Origin: Erpobdella octoculata | Taxonomy: Eukaryota > Annelida > Clitellata > Hirudinida > Erpobdellidae | Length of the DNA: 64,000 nt | NCBI GenBank assembly: GCA_963978895.1 | Contig: CAXBUH010000089.1 | Location: 1-64,000 of the forward strand | Direction: 5' to 3' | Part shown: positions 35,341 to 46,464 of the stretch, piece by piece | Layout of the letters: each line of letters starts with the position of its first letter | Position numbering within the stretch: the stretch's first letter is position 1 | Notes under the pieces: model-generated | What the model was told of the DNA's origin: nothing | Database searches by the model: none | The model's input: only the letters and a program-made list of their open reading frames with translations | Position numbers and translations under genes: made by a program

Positions 35341-36700
35341 TTTCTGAACCTATTTTTCATTGTCGATTTATTATAGCTTTCTTAGACAGCCAAGTTCAGA
35401 AAATAGTTGAACCAGCATATTGAATAAAAAAACAGTTGGTATTATGATTGCTTTACACTATTGAACCGGACTATGATAAATACTGTTTCTCTGTCGTTAT
35501 TCTGTAATTATAATTTTCACCCGCTAAATTCGCGGCATCAACAAATCCTGTAAAATTTTAATGATTGTTTCAGCTTTCTTTATAAAAAATAATGACTGAT
35601 GTAAGATTATTGAGTGGTTTAAGTTTATTTAAATAGGAAAGCGGCATTTTCCTTTTTTACTATACCTCCCGCTGTAGGTATAAAAAATTCTGAGAAATCA
35701 TTTTTTATTTTATTTTATTCTGGGATGGTTACAAAAAACCCGATGTTTTTAAAGACTTGCTCAATATCAGAACGATCGATGGTAAAGAAATGAGTTAAAT
35801 AAAGATAAAAAACCTTAGGCTACAGACAAACAAAATGTAGTTTCGAGCAACGTAAAAGTGTTGTAAGAATGAAACTTTATTTATTTTAAAACTTTTAAAA
35901 AAATGTGCTTCTAGTGTCCTCTTTGGATCTGCGACTGTTTGAATTTGTTTGTTTTTCAGCATTTAATTTGAGACTATGTTATTTTTGTTCAATGCACTAT
36001 TTACCAGCGGTTTATAAATCCAATAGTAGACAAATATTAATTAATGAAATTGATGTATAGTTTAGCAATTTATATTAAATTGACAACACGATTATCACAA
36101 ATAAGTTCATAAAGCTTGTTTCAGACAGTAGCGACCAATTAAGTCAACGGTTCTCAACCATAGGGGGTCGCCTGACAATTTTACAGGGTCGCCTAAAATT
36201 TTCAGAAATTTGATAATTAAAAAAACAGACTTTTAATTACATGTTTTTAATTAACTTCATCTTTGTTTTATGTTTGTAATTTCATATTAAAATTTTAAAT
36301 GACAAGCTTTTATCCAATTGAGGTGAAAACTGAAAAGTATTGTCGGTGACAATGCATTAACTTACTAAATTGACGTCACAAAAATGTTCAATAAAAATAT
36401 AATTAAGAATAAAAACTTTAATATTGTTGATATAATCCAACGTCATTTACGTACGAAAATCATATATAGAAAAATTAAATGTACTTTAAAAAATTTATAA
36501 CTGTTACAATTTGCTTTAATTAATATGATTCCTTAATAATCTGGAAAAATGTATAAGAATTTGTATTTTTCCATTATTCTCTTTCATTAAAAATGTTGGT
36601 CCTTAAAAATCAATCGCAGAAATCAAAGACTCAAAAGTTGATGAAAAAGATTTTAAAAAACACACTTTCATTTAAATGCACTAAAAAGGATAAAATAAAT
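35341..36700. other. AT-rich stretch with one hAT-like end
   Basis: CGGTTCTCAACCATAGGGGGTCGC at 36149-36172 looks like a single hAT MITE terminus. No partner end or gene is seen. Confidence 0.35.
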
Positions 36701-37184
36701 TCCCTACTATAAAAGCGCAATGATGTATGTATTATGTATTATGTATGTCACCCGATTAGCATCTGCAGGTCTGAAAAAAACCCACGTTTATAGATTATGA
36801 GACGCTGAACAAGGTTTGTTAGGGCACTTTTTTGTTAAAATGTTTAAATAAAAAGTTATTAGCCGCGAAAGTTTAACGCTATGCGGATATATATAATGCA
36901 TCGTACGTCATCGCTGAATATAAACGAGTTGAAAATAATCAAATCACCGAAGGCGGGTTTTCCCAAAAATTTTGAGATTACGTCATCAAACAATATAAAG
37001 AAGTTGAAAATAAACAAAACACCGAAGGCGTGTTTTTCCTATAATTTTGAGATTACGTCATCACACATTATAAACAAGTTTAAAATAAATAAAGGTGGTT
37101 TTATTCGTAGGCGGTTTTTTTCAAATTTAGCCATTCAAAGAGAAGACCATTCCGCAACGTTTCCAATTGAAAAAGCATCTACGA
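36701..37184 (+). mobile_element. Family-1 Helitron-like copy, deleted (array 2)
   Basis: Starts TCCCTACTATAAAAGCGC; the 5' region is intact, but the 3' hairpins are missing and it runs straight into the next TCCCTACTA. About 484 bp. Confidence 0.7.
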
Positions 37185-38273
37185 TCCCTACTAGAAAAGC
37201 GCAATGATGTATTTATTATGTATTATGTCACCCGATTAGCATCTGCAGGTCTGAAAAAACTCACGTTGATAGATTAGGTTTGTTATGGCACTTTTTTCCT
37301 AAAATGTTTAAATAGAAAGTTATTAGCCGCGAAAGTTTAAGCTATGCGGATACATATATAATGCATCGAACGTCATCTTTCAATATAAACAAGTTGAAAA
37401 TAAACAAATCACCGAAGTAGTAGTCGGCGGGTTTTCCCCAATTTTAAACAAGTTGTAATTTATTATTAACGACATTTAACTATTTGGCAATTATTATTCC
37501 TCTTATTTTAATTATTAATAATATTATTATTTACGAAAATTAACTAATTTGCTAATATTATTCCTATTATTGGAAAGTTCGACGCTTTGTGGATATATTT
37601 AATGAAATTATTATTAACGACATTGTTTATTTTAATAACGACATTATTTATTTTAATAGATTATATATAATAATTAATATATTAAATAAAAAGTTTAACG
37701 CTTTGCGAATATAATTTGAGCATACGTCATAACTGATTATAAACAAGTTGAAAATAAATAAATCACGAAGTAGTACATCGGCGGGTTTTCCCAATGTCAG
37801 CCATTGAAGATTGGCTTTTTTTAGGCTTTTTTTTCATTATCAGCCATTAAAAGTTGGGTTGTTTCTTAGGCTTTTTTTCACTATCACCCAAAATATGTTG
37901 TTCATTTCGTAGGCGGTTTTTTCACTATCACCCAATAAATGTTGTTTTTTTCGTAGGCTGTTTTTTCTATACCATCAAATAAACAGTGTTTTTCATAGGC
38001 GGTTTTTTCACTATCACCCAATTTACATTGTTTTTTTCGTAGGCTGTTTTTTCCTAAATCATCCAATCAAATAGAAGACCATTCCAAAACGTGTCCAAGT
38101 GAAAAATCATCTGCTACTAACTATTTTAGTCACACTCTTCGCTTGCGAAGCGTGCGTAAATTTATTACTATATTAGCGCATTAGTGTTGTTTTTGTGCTT
38201 AGAGTGCGGTTTGAGTGCGACTAATATGTATAAACTCACACGCTTCGCGCGCGAAGCGTGCGTCAAATGCTGG
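37185..38273 (+). mobile_element. Family-1 Helitron-like copy (array 2)
   Basis: About 1.09 kb with 5' TCCCTACTAGAAAAGCGC, a minisatellite (37790-38060), an inner hairpin near 38135-38156, the terminal hairpin (38240-38261) and CTGG at 38270-38273. Confidence 0.78.
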
Positions 38274-38274
38274 T

Positions 38275-38816
38275 TCCCTACTATAAAAGCGCAATGATGT
38301 ATGTATTATGTATGTCACCAGATTAGCATCTGCAGGTCTGAAAAAATCACGTTTATAGAATATGAGACGCTGAACACAATTTGTTAAGCCACTTTATGTT
38401 AAAAATGTTTAAATAAAAAGTTATTAGCCGCGAAAGTTTAACGCTTGGCGGATATATATAATGCATCGTACGTCATCGCTGTATATAAACGAGTTGAAAA
38501 TAAACAAATCACCAAAGGCGGGTTTTCCCAAAAATTTTGAGATTACGTCATCAAACAATATAAAGAAGTTGAAAATAAACAAATCACCGAAGGCGTGTTT
38601 TTTTAATTATTTTGAGATTACGTCATCACACATTATAAACAAGTTAAAGATAAATAGAGGTGGTTTTATTCGTAGGCGGTTTTTTCACTATCAGCCATTA
38701 GAGGTTGTTTTTTTGTAGGCGGTTTTTTCAAATTAAGCTATTCAAAGAAAAGAACCATTCCAAGACGTTTCCGTGTGAAAAATCATCTAGCGCGCGAAGC
38801 GTGCGTCAAGTGCTGG
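38275..38816 (+). mobile_element. Family-1 Helitron-like copy, short (array 2)
   Basis: 542 bp. The 5' region repeats the TTTTGAGATTACGTCATCA unit of the first array-2 copy; only the right half of the terminal hairpin remains before CTGG (38813-38816). Confidence 0.72.
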
Positions 38817-38817
38817 T

Positions 38818-40084
38818 TCCCTACTATAAAAGCGCAATGATGTAATATGTATTATGTACGTATGTCACCCGATTAGCATCTACAGGTCTGAAAAAACTCA
38901 CGTTGATAGATTATGAGACGCTGAACACGGTTTGTTAGGGCACTTTTTTGTTAAAATGTTTAAATAAAAAGTTATTAGCCGCGAAAGTTTAATATATATA
39001 TAATGCATCGTACGTCATCGCTGAATATAAACAAGTTGAAAATAAATAAATCACCGAAGTAGTAGTCGGCGGGTTTTCCCCAATTTTAAAAAAGATATAA
39101 ATTATTATTCCTCTTATTTTAATTATTATTATTAACGAAGATTAACTATTTTGCTAATATTATTCCGATTATTGGAAAGTTCGACGCTTTGCGAATACAT
39201 TTAATGAAATTATTATTAACGACATTTTACAGTTTTTCAATTATTATTCCTCTTATTTTAATTATTAATAATATTATTAATAACGAAAATTAACTAACTT
39301 GCTAATAATATTCCTATTAATGGAAAGTTCGACTCTTTGTGGATATATTAAAGGAAATCATTATTAACGACATTATTTATTTTAATACCTTATATATATT
39401 ATATAAATATATTAAATAAAAAGTTATTAGCCGCGAAAGTTTAACGCTTTGCGAATATAATTTGAGCATACGTCATAACTCATTATAAACAAGTTGAAAA
39501 TAAATAAATCACCGAAGTTGTACATCGGCGGCTTTTCCCAATATCAGCCATTGAAGATTGGGTTTTTTGTAGGCGTTTTTTTTCATTATCAGCCATTAAA
39601 AGTTGGGTTGTTTCTTAGGCTTATTTTAATAGCTCTTTTTCACCATCATCCAAAATATATTGTTCATTTCGTAGGCGGTCATTTTACTATCACCCAATAA
39701 ATGTTGTTTTTGTCGTAGGCTGTTTTTCCGATACCATCTAAAAAATAGTGTTTTTCATAGGCGGATTTTTCACTATCACCCAATTAACATGGTTTTTTTC
39801 TTAGGCTGTTTTTTCCAAATCGACCATTAAAGGTTTTTTTTACGTAGGCATTTTTTCCTAAATCATTCAATTAAATAGAATACCATTCCAAATCGTGTCC
39901 AAGTGAAAAATCATCTGCTACTAACTATTTTAGTCACACTCTTCGCTTGCGAAGCGTGCTTAAAGTTATTACTATATTAGCGCATTGGTGTTGTTTTTGT
40001 GCTTAGAGTGCTATTTAAGTGCGACTACTTTTACTATTAATATGTAAAAAACTCACACGCTTCGCGCGCGAATCGTGCGTCATG
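38818..40084 (+). mobile_element. Family-1 Helitron-like copy (array 2)
   Basis: About 1.27 kb with minisatellite (39540-39860), inner hairpin (about 39938-39960) and terminal hairpin (40057-40079, one mismatch). The CTGG end is partly lost at its junction with the coding copy. Confidence 0.72.
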
Positions 40085-40488
40085 TTCCTAACATAAAAGC
40101 GCAATGATGTATTATGTATTATGTAATATGTATTATGTCACCGGATTAGCATCTGCAGGTCTGAAAAAACTCACGTTGATAGATTATGAGACGCTGAACA
40201 AGGTTTGTTAGGGCACTTTTTTGTTAAAATGTTTAAATAAAAAGTTATTAGCCGCGAAAGTTTAACGCTTTGCGGATATATATAATGCATCGTACGTCAT
40301 CACTCAGTATAAAAAAAATAAAATAAAGATTTGTTTTCTTCTTAGCCGTGAAAGATCGGTATATAGGTCAACGTACGTCATAATTCACAAATGCAATGTA
40401 CAAAATTACTCGAACGTCAACTGCCGTATTTTCGTAATTTCTCCTATAAACAGGTTTAAGGAAAATAGCCGTTTGATAATAAAAAGTA

Positions 40489-41928
40489 ATGATAATCGAT
40501 ATGAACGACTTGAAAACAAAAGGTGGCGGTCGTCGCAAATTGACCAATAGAAAAGGAGTTGGCGGACGACCATCTAAGCGAGTAACTGACGAGAAGAGTT
40601 ATAATTTAACAAAAAAAATAGATTATAAAAAACGCCGGTTAAACTCTGACACGCCCGTTGATGAAGTCAATCTGACGTTGGAAAACGATGAATCTAGCAA
40701 TGTAGAAATTTATCTTAAGGAACATTACCACCGGATGCGCAACGTTGCAATTAATGAAACTATAAATTCTTTTTTAATTTTGGATAAAGTTTTAATGAAT
40801 GAATTGATCGATCAGACCAAGTACATCGACTCGGCCATAGTGAATGTTCGTTCGCTGCAAATTATAAAAGAACATCTTGATGGAACAATTGATACAAATT
40901 TATGTCTGATGTCGGCCATTTTCTTCAAAGCAGCAGTTGGTAAAAAAAGAGTCAACGAATACTTTTTGACTACCCCCTCTTTATCAGATGTCGTCATTAT
41001 TCCTGTTCTTCATTCCAATCATTACACCTTGGCCATTCAAAAATTTGATTCTATCCTTAAACAAGTCATATGCTCCTATTTTGATTCTCTTGACCGGGGA
41101 CTTCCCAAGCCGGTCAGAGAAAAACTGGACGCAATAGCGAGCTTCTTACACACAGGTTGTCAATGCATCTACATTGACAAATCCAATACCTCAGACCTTC
41201 AGCTCGACAGTGTAAACTGTGCAGCCTATGTTGTGAAAAATATAGAACTATATCTTACTACCGGTGCTGTAAGAAAAACCGAAATGAGCGGATTTGAAAA
41301 AAGATACGAGTTGTTAACTCACATTGCTGCTACTACAGGATACGTCATACCGTCGTTTGAAAATATATTTAACACACAGAAAGGTTTGTTACAAAAAAAA
41401 GATGACATGAAACTTCGAAGTCGTTTCGCAACACGAAGCACAGCGCTTACTGATAGAGAAAGTTGGTCTTTACGGCAAAATGCAGCAAGAGTTATGATGG
41501 GGGTTGAAACTGTTTGTGAAGAAATAAGTAAAAATCTACAAAATCGGCGAGAACAAATGGGCGTCAAAAACTTCCGTGAAGAAAGACGTAAAAATCAGCA
41601 AAGTTGCCGAAAACAAATGGGCGTCAAAAAATTCCGTGAAGAAATACGTAAAAATCAGCAAAGTCGCCGAGAACAAATGGGCGTCAAAAACTTCCGTGAA
41701 GAAATACGTAAAAATCTGCAAAATCGGCGAGAACAAATGGGCGTCAAAAACTTCCGTGAAGAAATACGTAAAAATCAGCAAAGTCGCCGTAAAAAAATGA
41801 CAGCTGAAGACTGTCGATTAGCACAAAGGGCTTATAGAAAAAAAATAAGCGGGTTGTCTTGGGAATTGTCGACAATGAAATCGATGTTCCGGCGGATCAA
41901 ACTGTTCAGCATTTCTTGGGACAAATGA
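40489..41928 (+). CDS. Helitron N-terminal ORF: Ulp1/C48-like protease plus 20-residue repeats
   Basis: 479 codons from the ATG at 40489 (a second ATG at 40501 is possible). The basic start includes GGRPSKR, AT-hook-like. Residues about 90-255 look like a Ulp1/C48 cysteine protease: H178 in HSNHYTLAIQ, D199 in YFDSLD and C244 in DSVNCAAYVV, with the usual H-D-C order and spacing. Such proteases cut SUMO-like or other isopeptide bonds; the target here is unknown. Residues about 345-430 are four to five near-identical 20-residue units (RREQMGVKNFREEIRKNQQS), encoded by a 60-bp tandem repeat (41521-41790). It overlaps the Rep frame by 70 bp; I infer one original long protein with a frameshift near 41860-41928, not two genes. 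The protease call is motif-based; OTU was considered but the layout fits Ulp1 better. Confidence 0.7.
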   Translation: MIIDMNDLKTKGGGRRKLTNRKGVGGRPSKRVTDEKSYNLTKKIDYKKRRLNSDTPVDEVNLTLENDESSNVEIYLKEHYHRMRNVAINETINSFLILDKVLMNELIDQTKYIDSAIVNVRSLQIIKEHLDGTIDTNLCLMSAIFFKAAVGKKRVNEYFLTTPSLSDVVIIPVLHSNHYTLAIQKFDSILKQVICSYFDSLDRGLPKPVREKLDAIASFLHTGCQCIYIDKSNTSDLQLDSVNCAAYVVKNIELYLTTGAVRKTEMSGFEKRYELLTHIAATTGYVIPSFENIFNTQKGLLQKKDDMKLRSRFATRSTALTDRESWSLRQNAARVMMGVETVCEEISKNLQNRREQMGVKNFREERRKNQQSCRKQMGVKKFREEIRKNQQSRREQMGVKNFREEIRKNLQNRREQMGVKNFREEIRKNQQSRRKKMTAEDCRLAQRAYRKKISGLSWELSTMKSMFRRIKLFSISWDK

Positions 41929-43664
41929 AAGACAATATTTGTGCCGCATGTGGCGCATTTCATTTTTATCAAGAACCGGTAAAAGAAAGCTCCTATTCGT
42001 CGTGCTGCTCCAATGGAAAAATTGTTCTAATCCAAAGCGAAGAAGTCGACCAAGAGTTGAATGATTTGTTCTATAGACGTCACAAATGGTCAAAAGAGTT
42101 TATGAAGGACATCCGTCAGTACAACCGGGCACTTTCTTTCGGAAGCATCATCACGACGGAGATCTACAACCATGGTGGGCCGTACGTCTATCGCCGATTG
42201 GGAGAATTCAAGCGAGCGTTTAACCCTAATGCCGCGCCGTCAAACCTGATTCAGCTAGCGTCCTACGGGCAGCTGTACATCATCGAGACTGAAGCAGCGC
42301 ACGGTATTCGACTGAAAAGAAACTCGAACCTGAACGAAGATATACTGAGAACACTAGAACGCACAATGAAAGACAATTGTATAGCCGAAGCCTACATGAT
42401 GTTAAAAGATCAACTTAAAATTGAGGAAAAAAAGGCTGCTAAGGAAGGTACAATGCCACCGGCCCTGAAATTGCTGTTTAACGTTAAGCCAGAAGCTCAA
42501 TCCGGTCACAGAGGACGCTACAACATTTCGCAGACCAATGAAGTCGCAGCCGTCTACGTTGAGGGTCCTAACAGCGAGCCACCACCGGCATACATTGTGG
42601 TCAAAGAGAAAGGCAACAATCGACTGCGCATAATGAACCCAATTGATCCGTTGATTGAGGCCTTTCTATATTCTTTGCTAAACAATCGAGGCAAACCTGG
42701 ATGGAACAAAGATATGAAGAGAACGGACGGTCGTCGCTTGACTATGAACGACCACGTATTGTACAGGTTGGCCATCCGAGATGAAAAACGCATGCCCAAT
42801 CTTCTGCACCAAGCCGGGAAACTGTTCCAGGAATGGATTGTGGACAGCTTCTTGCGCGTGGACTACGGACGATTAGAGTACGCTAAGAATTTTGTCAACG
42901 AAAAGAATAGCACAACGTCAGGCACGCTGGATGAATATTTGAAGCAAAAGGCCAAAGAAATAGGAGCGAAATTAGGCAAAAAAGTTGTACTTTCATCAAC
43001 GTATGTTGGATCGTCACGCTACATGTCTCAAGCCTACGACGACGCTATGGGAATGGTGCGCGTGTTTGGTAAGCCCGATTTGTTTATCACTATGACATGC
43101 AACCCAAAGTGGAAGGAAATCGTCGACAATCTCAACATCGGCCTAACTGCAACTGATCGAGCGGATCTCGTGGCTCGAGTCTTCCGCCTCAAATATCAAG
43201 CATTGCTGAACTACATAATAGAAAGTCAAATTTTTGGTACCGTCTTGGCTTACGTCGGTACGATCGAGTTTCAAAAACGAGGACTACCTCACGTTCACCT
43301 TTTGTTTACGCTATCGGCAACGGATAAACTTACCAACGTCGACAAAATCGATAAAGTCATTCGGGCCGAGATTCCCGATCCTGAGGTGGAACCACTCCTA
43401 CATGCAATTGTTTGTCGCAACAATTTGCATCTATGCGTGAAGAAAAACAAAAAAAACGAGATAGTTCGATTCATGCCCTGTTGCTCACCGGCCAATCCAA
43501 TTTGCGGAAAAAATTTTCCAAAAAAGTTCCGGATTAAAACGAAGCACGGAGACGGTGGCTATGCCAAATATCGACGACGTAACGAAGGCTGCACATTTAC
43601 TATTCCTGACGGACAAGTATTGGACAACCGACACGTCGTTTCTTACTGTCCGGTCCGAAATTGA
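41859..43664 (+). pseudogene. Helitron Rep (HUH) nuclease, C-terminally deleted
   Basis: After the frameshift from the protease part, the protein has the Helitron zinc finger (HFLGQMKDNICAACGAF..CCSNGKI) at about residues 24-65. It then has the long Helitron-like N region (FGSIITTEIYNHGGPYVYRR, LASYGQLYIIETEAAHG), KPDLFITMTCNPKW, and the HUH motif GLPHVHLLF with H478/H480. HUH nucleases nick DNA and hold it through tyrosines to drive rolling-circle transposition. In Helitrons a YxxxY helix follows the VV-YNP block. Here the sequence reads NRHVVSYCPVRN and stops, and the next frame starts at REATWHLFGYE, a block that normally lies well downstream. The tyrosine region is therefore missing, so this copy should not nick DNA. 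Confidence 0.85.
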
Positions 43665-45857
43665 CCGTGAAGCCACTTGGCATTTGTTCGGCTATGAAAT
43701 CGTCTTGAAGAGCCATCACGTCGAGAAACTGGATCTTCATCTTTATGGTCAGCAGGTCGTTTTCTATAAAAGTGATGCAACAGATGCTGATATCCAAGCG
43801 GCAAAAGAAGCTAGAAAATCTAAATTGATGGCGTTTTTCGATTTAAATCAAGATATGAGGACTCGTTGGCCCGACAGCCACGCGATGTGCAACTTGCGTT
43901 ACATGGATGCTCCAAAGTTCTTCACGGGGAATTACAAAGAACAGAAATGGGACAAACGAAAGAACTACTATAACACAATTGGGCGGCTCTATGCTGTTTC
44001 ACCTAGACAGCATGAGCTTTTTCACTTACGACTTTTGCTGTTGAACTCACGAGGGCCTACAAGTTTTGTCGACTTGCGCACTCACGAGGGCAATGTTTAC
44101 TCAACATTTAAAGCTGCTTGCCTGGCAAGAGGTTTGATTGAAGACGATGAAGAATACCGCAAAGCAATGGAGGAAGCCGCTGGCTACAAAATGCCGGCTC
44201 AGCTTCGCTTTTTCTTTGCTATGCTGTTGGTGCATTGCGCACCAGCATTTCCTGGAAGATTGTACGATGAGTTCGCAAAACATCTATCCCATGACTACTG
44301 CCGGAAGTTTGGCGATACCATAGGAAACGATGTCGCATATCGAAAAATTGAAGAAGTTTTGTTCCGAAATGACACCACATTTGAGGATTTCCAAATGTCA
44401 GCCTCAAAACCTATCGGTATAGAGGAATTGGCTATAGTTAATGAAACCGAAGCAGTTCGAAAAGATTTGACAATTGAGGAACATGAAGCTGTCGGACGGG
44501 ACATGTACAATAAGATGAACGTCAATCAGAGGCACGTTGTAGACACATTACTGGAAGTGCTTGAGAAGAAAGAGGTCGTCATGAATGCATATTTTATTGA
44601 CGGCCCTGGCGGGTCTGGCAAAACTTTCGTCTACCGAACTCTCTATTCACTGCTCAAAGCGCGTCGCAGGACGGTTATGAACATGGCCTACACTGGGATT
44701 GCTGCAAATCTCTTGCAGAACGGTCGAACGATTCACACGAGCTTCAACATTGGTATTAATGTTGATCAGTTCACGACGTCTGAAATAGAGAAAGGCACCT
44801 ACCGTGCCAATTCGATGTTATGCACTGATGTATTCATCATTGATGAAGCTTCAATGGTCTCGCTTAACGTGTTGAACATCATTGACCGAACTCTGCGCTT
44901 CATTACCGAAGTAGAAGATGTACCGTTCGGCGGAAAGATTGTTTTGTTTGGAGGCGATTTTTGTCAAACACTTCCAATCAAAGAGTATGCCAGCCCTCAA
45001 CAGCTTTTGGCTATTTCCTTGAAAGGAAGTGAACTGTGGTCACAATTCCAGATCTTTACGCTTTCAAAGAACATGCGTGCTGATGATGCAGATTTTGCAG
45101 CAGACATTTTAAACATTGGCGAAGGCCTAATGAACGACACCGAAGATAAAGTTTTTATACCTGAAATGTGTCAATATGACGGCGATTTGATGCAAAAAGT
45201 GTTTGCGGATAAGATCACAACGCCAAACATTTTGTCCATGTGGAAATCTGCCGTGTTGGCAATAACCAACAAAGAAGTCGACGAGCTAAACGAAGTGGCC
45301 TTAAATTTGCTTGAGGGCGAAACTCGTACGTACTTGGATGAGATATGCGATGAAGACAACATAAGACACGAATATGTTGTCGAATTGCTCAACACGCTCA
45401 ATCCGACTGGACTTCCAAAGCACGAATTGCGCTTGAAGAAAAACGCTATGGTTATGTTGGTCAGAAATTTAGACATAGCGTCAGGACTGTGCAATGGAAC
45501 CCGATTGCAAGTGCTAGAGCTGGCACCTAACGTACTCAAGTGCAAGATAATCTGTGGAGAAAACTCCGCGATATAGTGTTTGTGCCTCGAGTGAGAATCG
45601 AGTGCCACAAAAACTTGCCGGTTTCTTTTTACCGGAAGCAGTTCCCAGTTCGCTTGGCATTTGCCATGACTGTTAACAAGTCGCAAGGATAAACGCTAGA
45701 TAAAGTCGGATTGAAATTAGACAGCTGCGAGTGCTTTTCGCATGGGCAGTTGTACGTGGGTATCTCGCGTGTTCGCAACTGGAAAAGTCTGACCGTCAAG
45801 CTGAATCCTATTATGAATGGCAGATGCACTAACATCGTGTACAAGTCTATTCTGTGA
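43655..45857 (+). pseudogene. Helitron Pif1-type helicase
   Basis: From about 43660: REATWHLFGYE and LYGQQVVFY (Rep-helicase linker), FFAMLLVHCAP, MNVNQRHVVDTLLEVLEKKE, Walker A GPGGSGKT (44602-44625), TGIAANLLQNGRTIHTSF, Walker B FIIDEASM, GGDFCQTLP and LSKNMRADDADFA. Frame 1 ends at 45574-45576 because of an extra A in a GAGAAAAC run near 45563. In the shifted frame VRLAFAMTVNKSQG, a TAA (Gln expected, 45690-45692), TLDKVGLKLD and FSHGQLYVGISRVRNW finish the helicase at 45857. It would unwind the donor strand during rolling-circle transposition. Apart from these two lesions the domain is well kept. Confidence 0.88.
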
Positions 45858-46420
45858 TCGTCACTTAAACCGATTCTATTCTCACCACTTCGCAGTTTAT
45901 CACGTCGAACGTCCAAGGTAATCGGCCTCAACGTCTCCTGCACCAGTTTGTGAACCTCCTCGCCTATTGAAATCCGTTTCAACAATATAATCTATTGTCT
46001 TGCTTTACTGATATGTTTAGTGCATACTTAGGCTTTACATTGAACTATTACTGTATTGACTTATCATAAAAAAATTTGAGATTTGTAGCAAGTGTTTTTA
46101 TTTTATTTTAAATGAACAATGGTAATAATATTGGTTTTGGACATCGGGTGGGAATCGAGGGCCACAAGAACTTGCCAATTTCTTTCTGTAACTTTGAAAG
46201 CAAACGCTATATAAAGTAGAAGTAAAACTTAAAAACTTCGATTGCTTTCCTATCAAAAAAAGGCAAGTCCATTTTTGTCATCATCAACTATTAAAGGCTG
46301 TTTTTTTTATTTTATCCATTAAAGGCGTTTTCTTAAATATCGGTCATTGAAAGGTTTTTTGTTGGCGGTTTTTTATCACTATAAGCAATTTTTTTTAGTT
46401 GTTGGTTTTTTTAATATGTA
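45858..46420. other. 3' untranslated part of the coding Helitron
   Basis: Non-coding. It includes a partial duplication of the helicase coding region (GGTGGGAATCGAGGGCCACA, AAGAACTTGCCAATTTCTTT at 46147-46188) and remnants of the family minisatellite (TGGCGGTTTTTTATCACTAT) before the terminal hairpin. Confidence 0.6.
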
Positions 46421-46428
46421 AAATCTCA

Positions 46429-46463
46429 CACGCTTCGCGCGCGAAGCGTGCGTCAACTGCTGG
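46429..46463 (+). promoter_or_regulatory. Terminal hairpin and CTGG end of the coding Helitron
   Basis: The 22-bp perfect palindrome consists of CACGCTTCGCG followed by its reverse complement (46429-46450), then 9 nt, then CTGG. This is the geometry of a Helitron 3' terminator (hairpin 9-12 nt before CTRR). Confidence 0.75.
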
Positions 46464-46464
46464 T

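Larger units (their letters stand above)
40086..46463 (+). mobile_element. Coding family-1 Helitron, 6378 bp
   Basis: The 5' about 240 bp (to 40320) are the same module as the short copies: GCATCTGCAGGTCTGAAAAA, AAAAAGTTATTAGCCGCG, ATATATAATGCATCGTACGT. The 3' end is AATATGTAAAATCTCACA, the 22-bp palindrome at 46429-46450, 9 nt, and CTGG at 46460-46463. Between them are a Ulp1-like protease, Rep and a Pif1 helicase, all on the plus strand. This makes it the coding member of the array family. It is defective (deletion in Rep, frameshifts, one stop). Confidence 0.85.

Noticed and set aside
43555..43664. Overlap of Rep and helicase frames as a programmed frameshift
   Set aside because: Conserved blocks are missing at the join, so a deletion explains it better.
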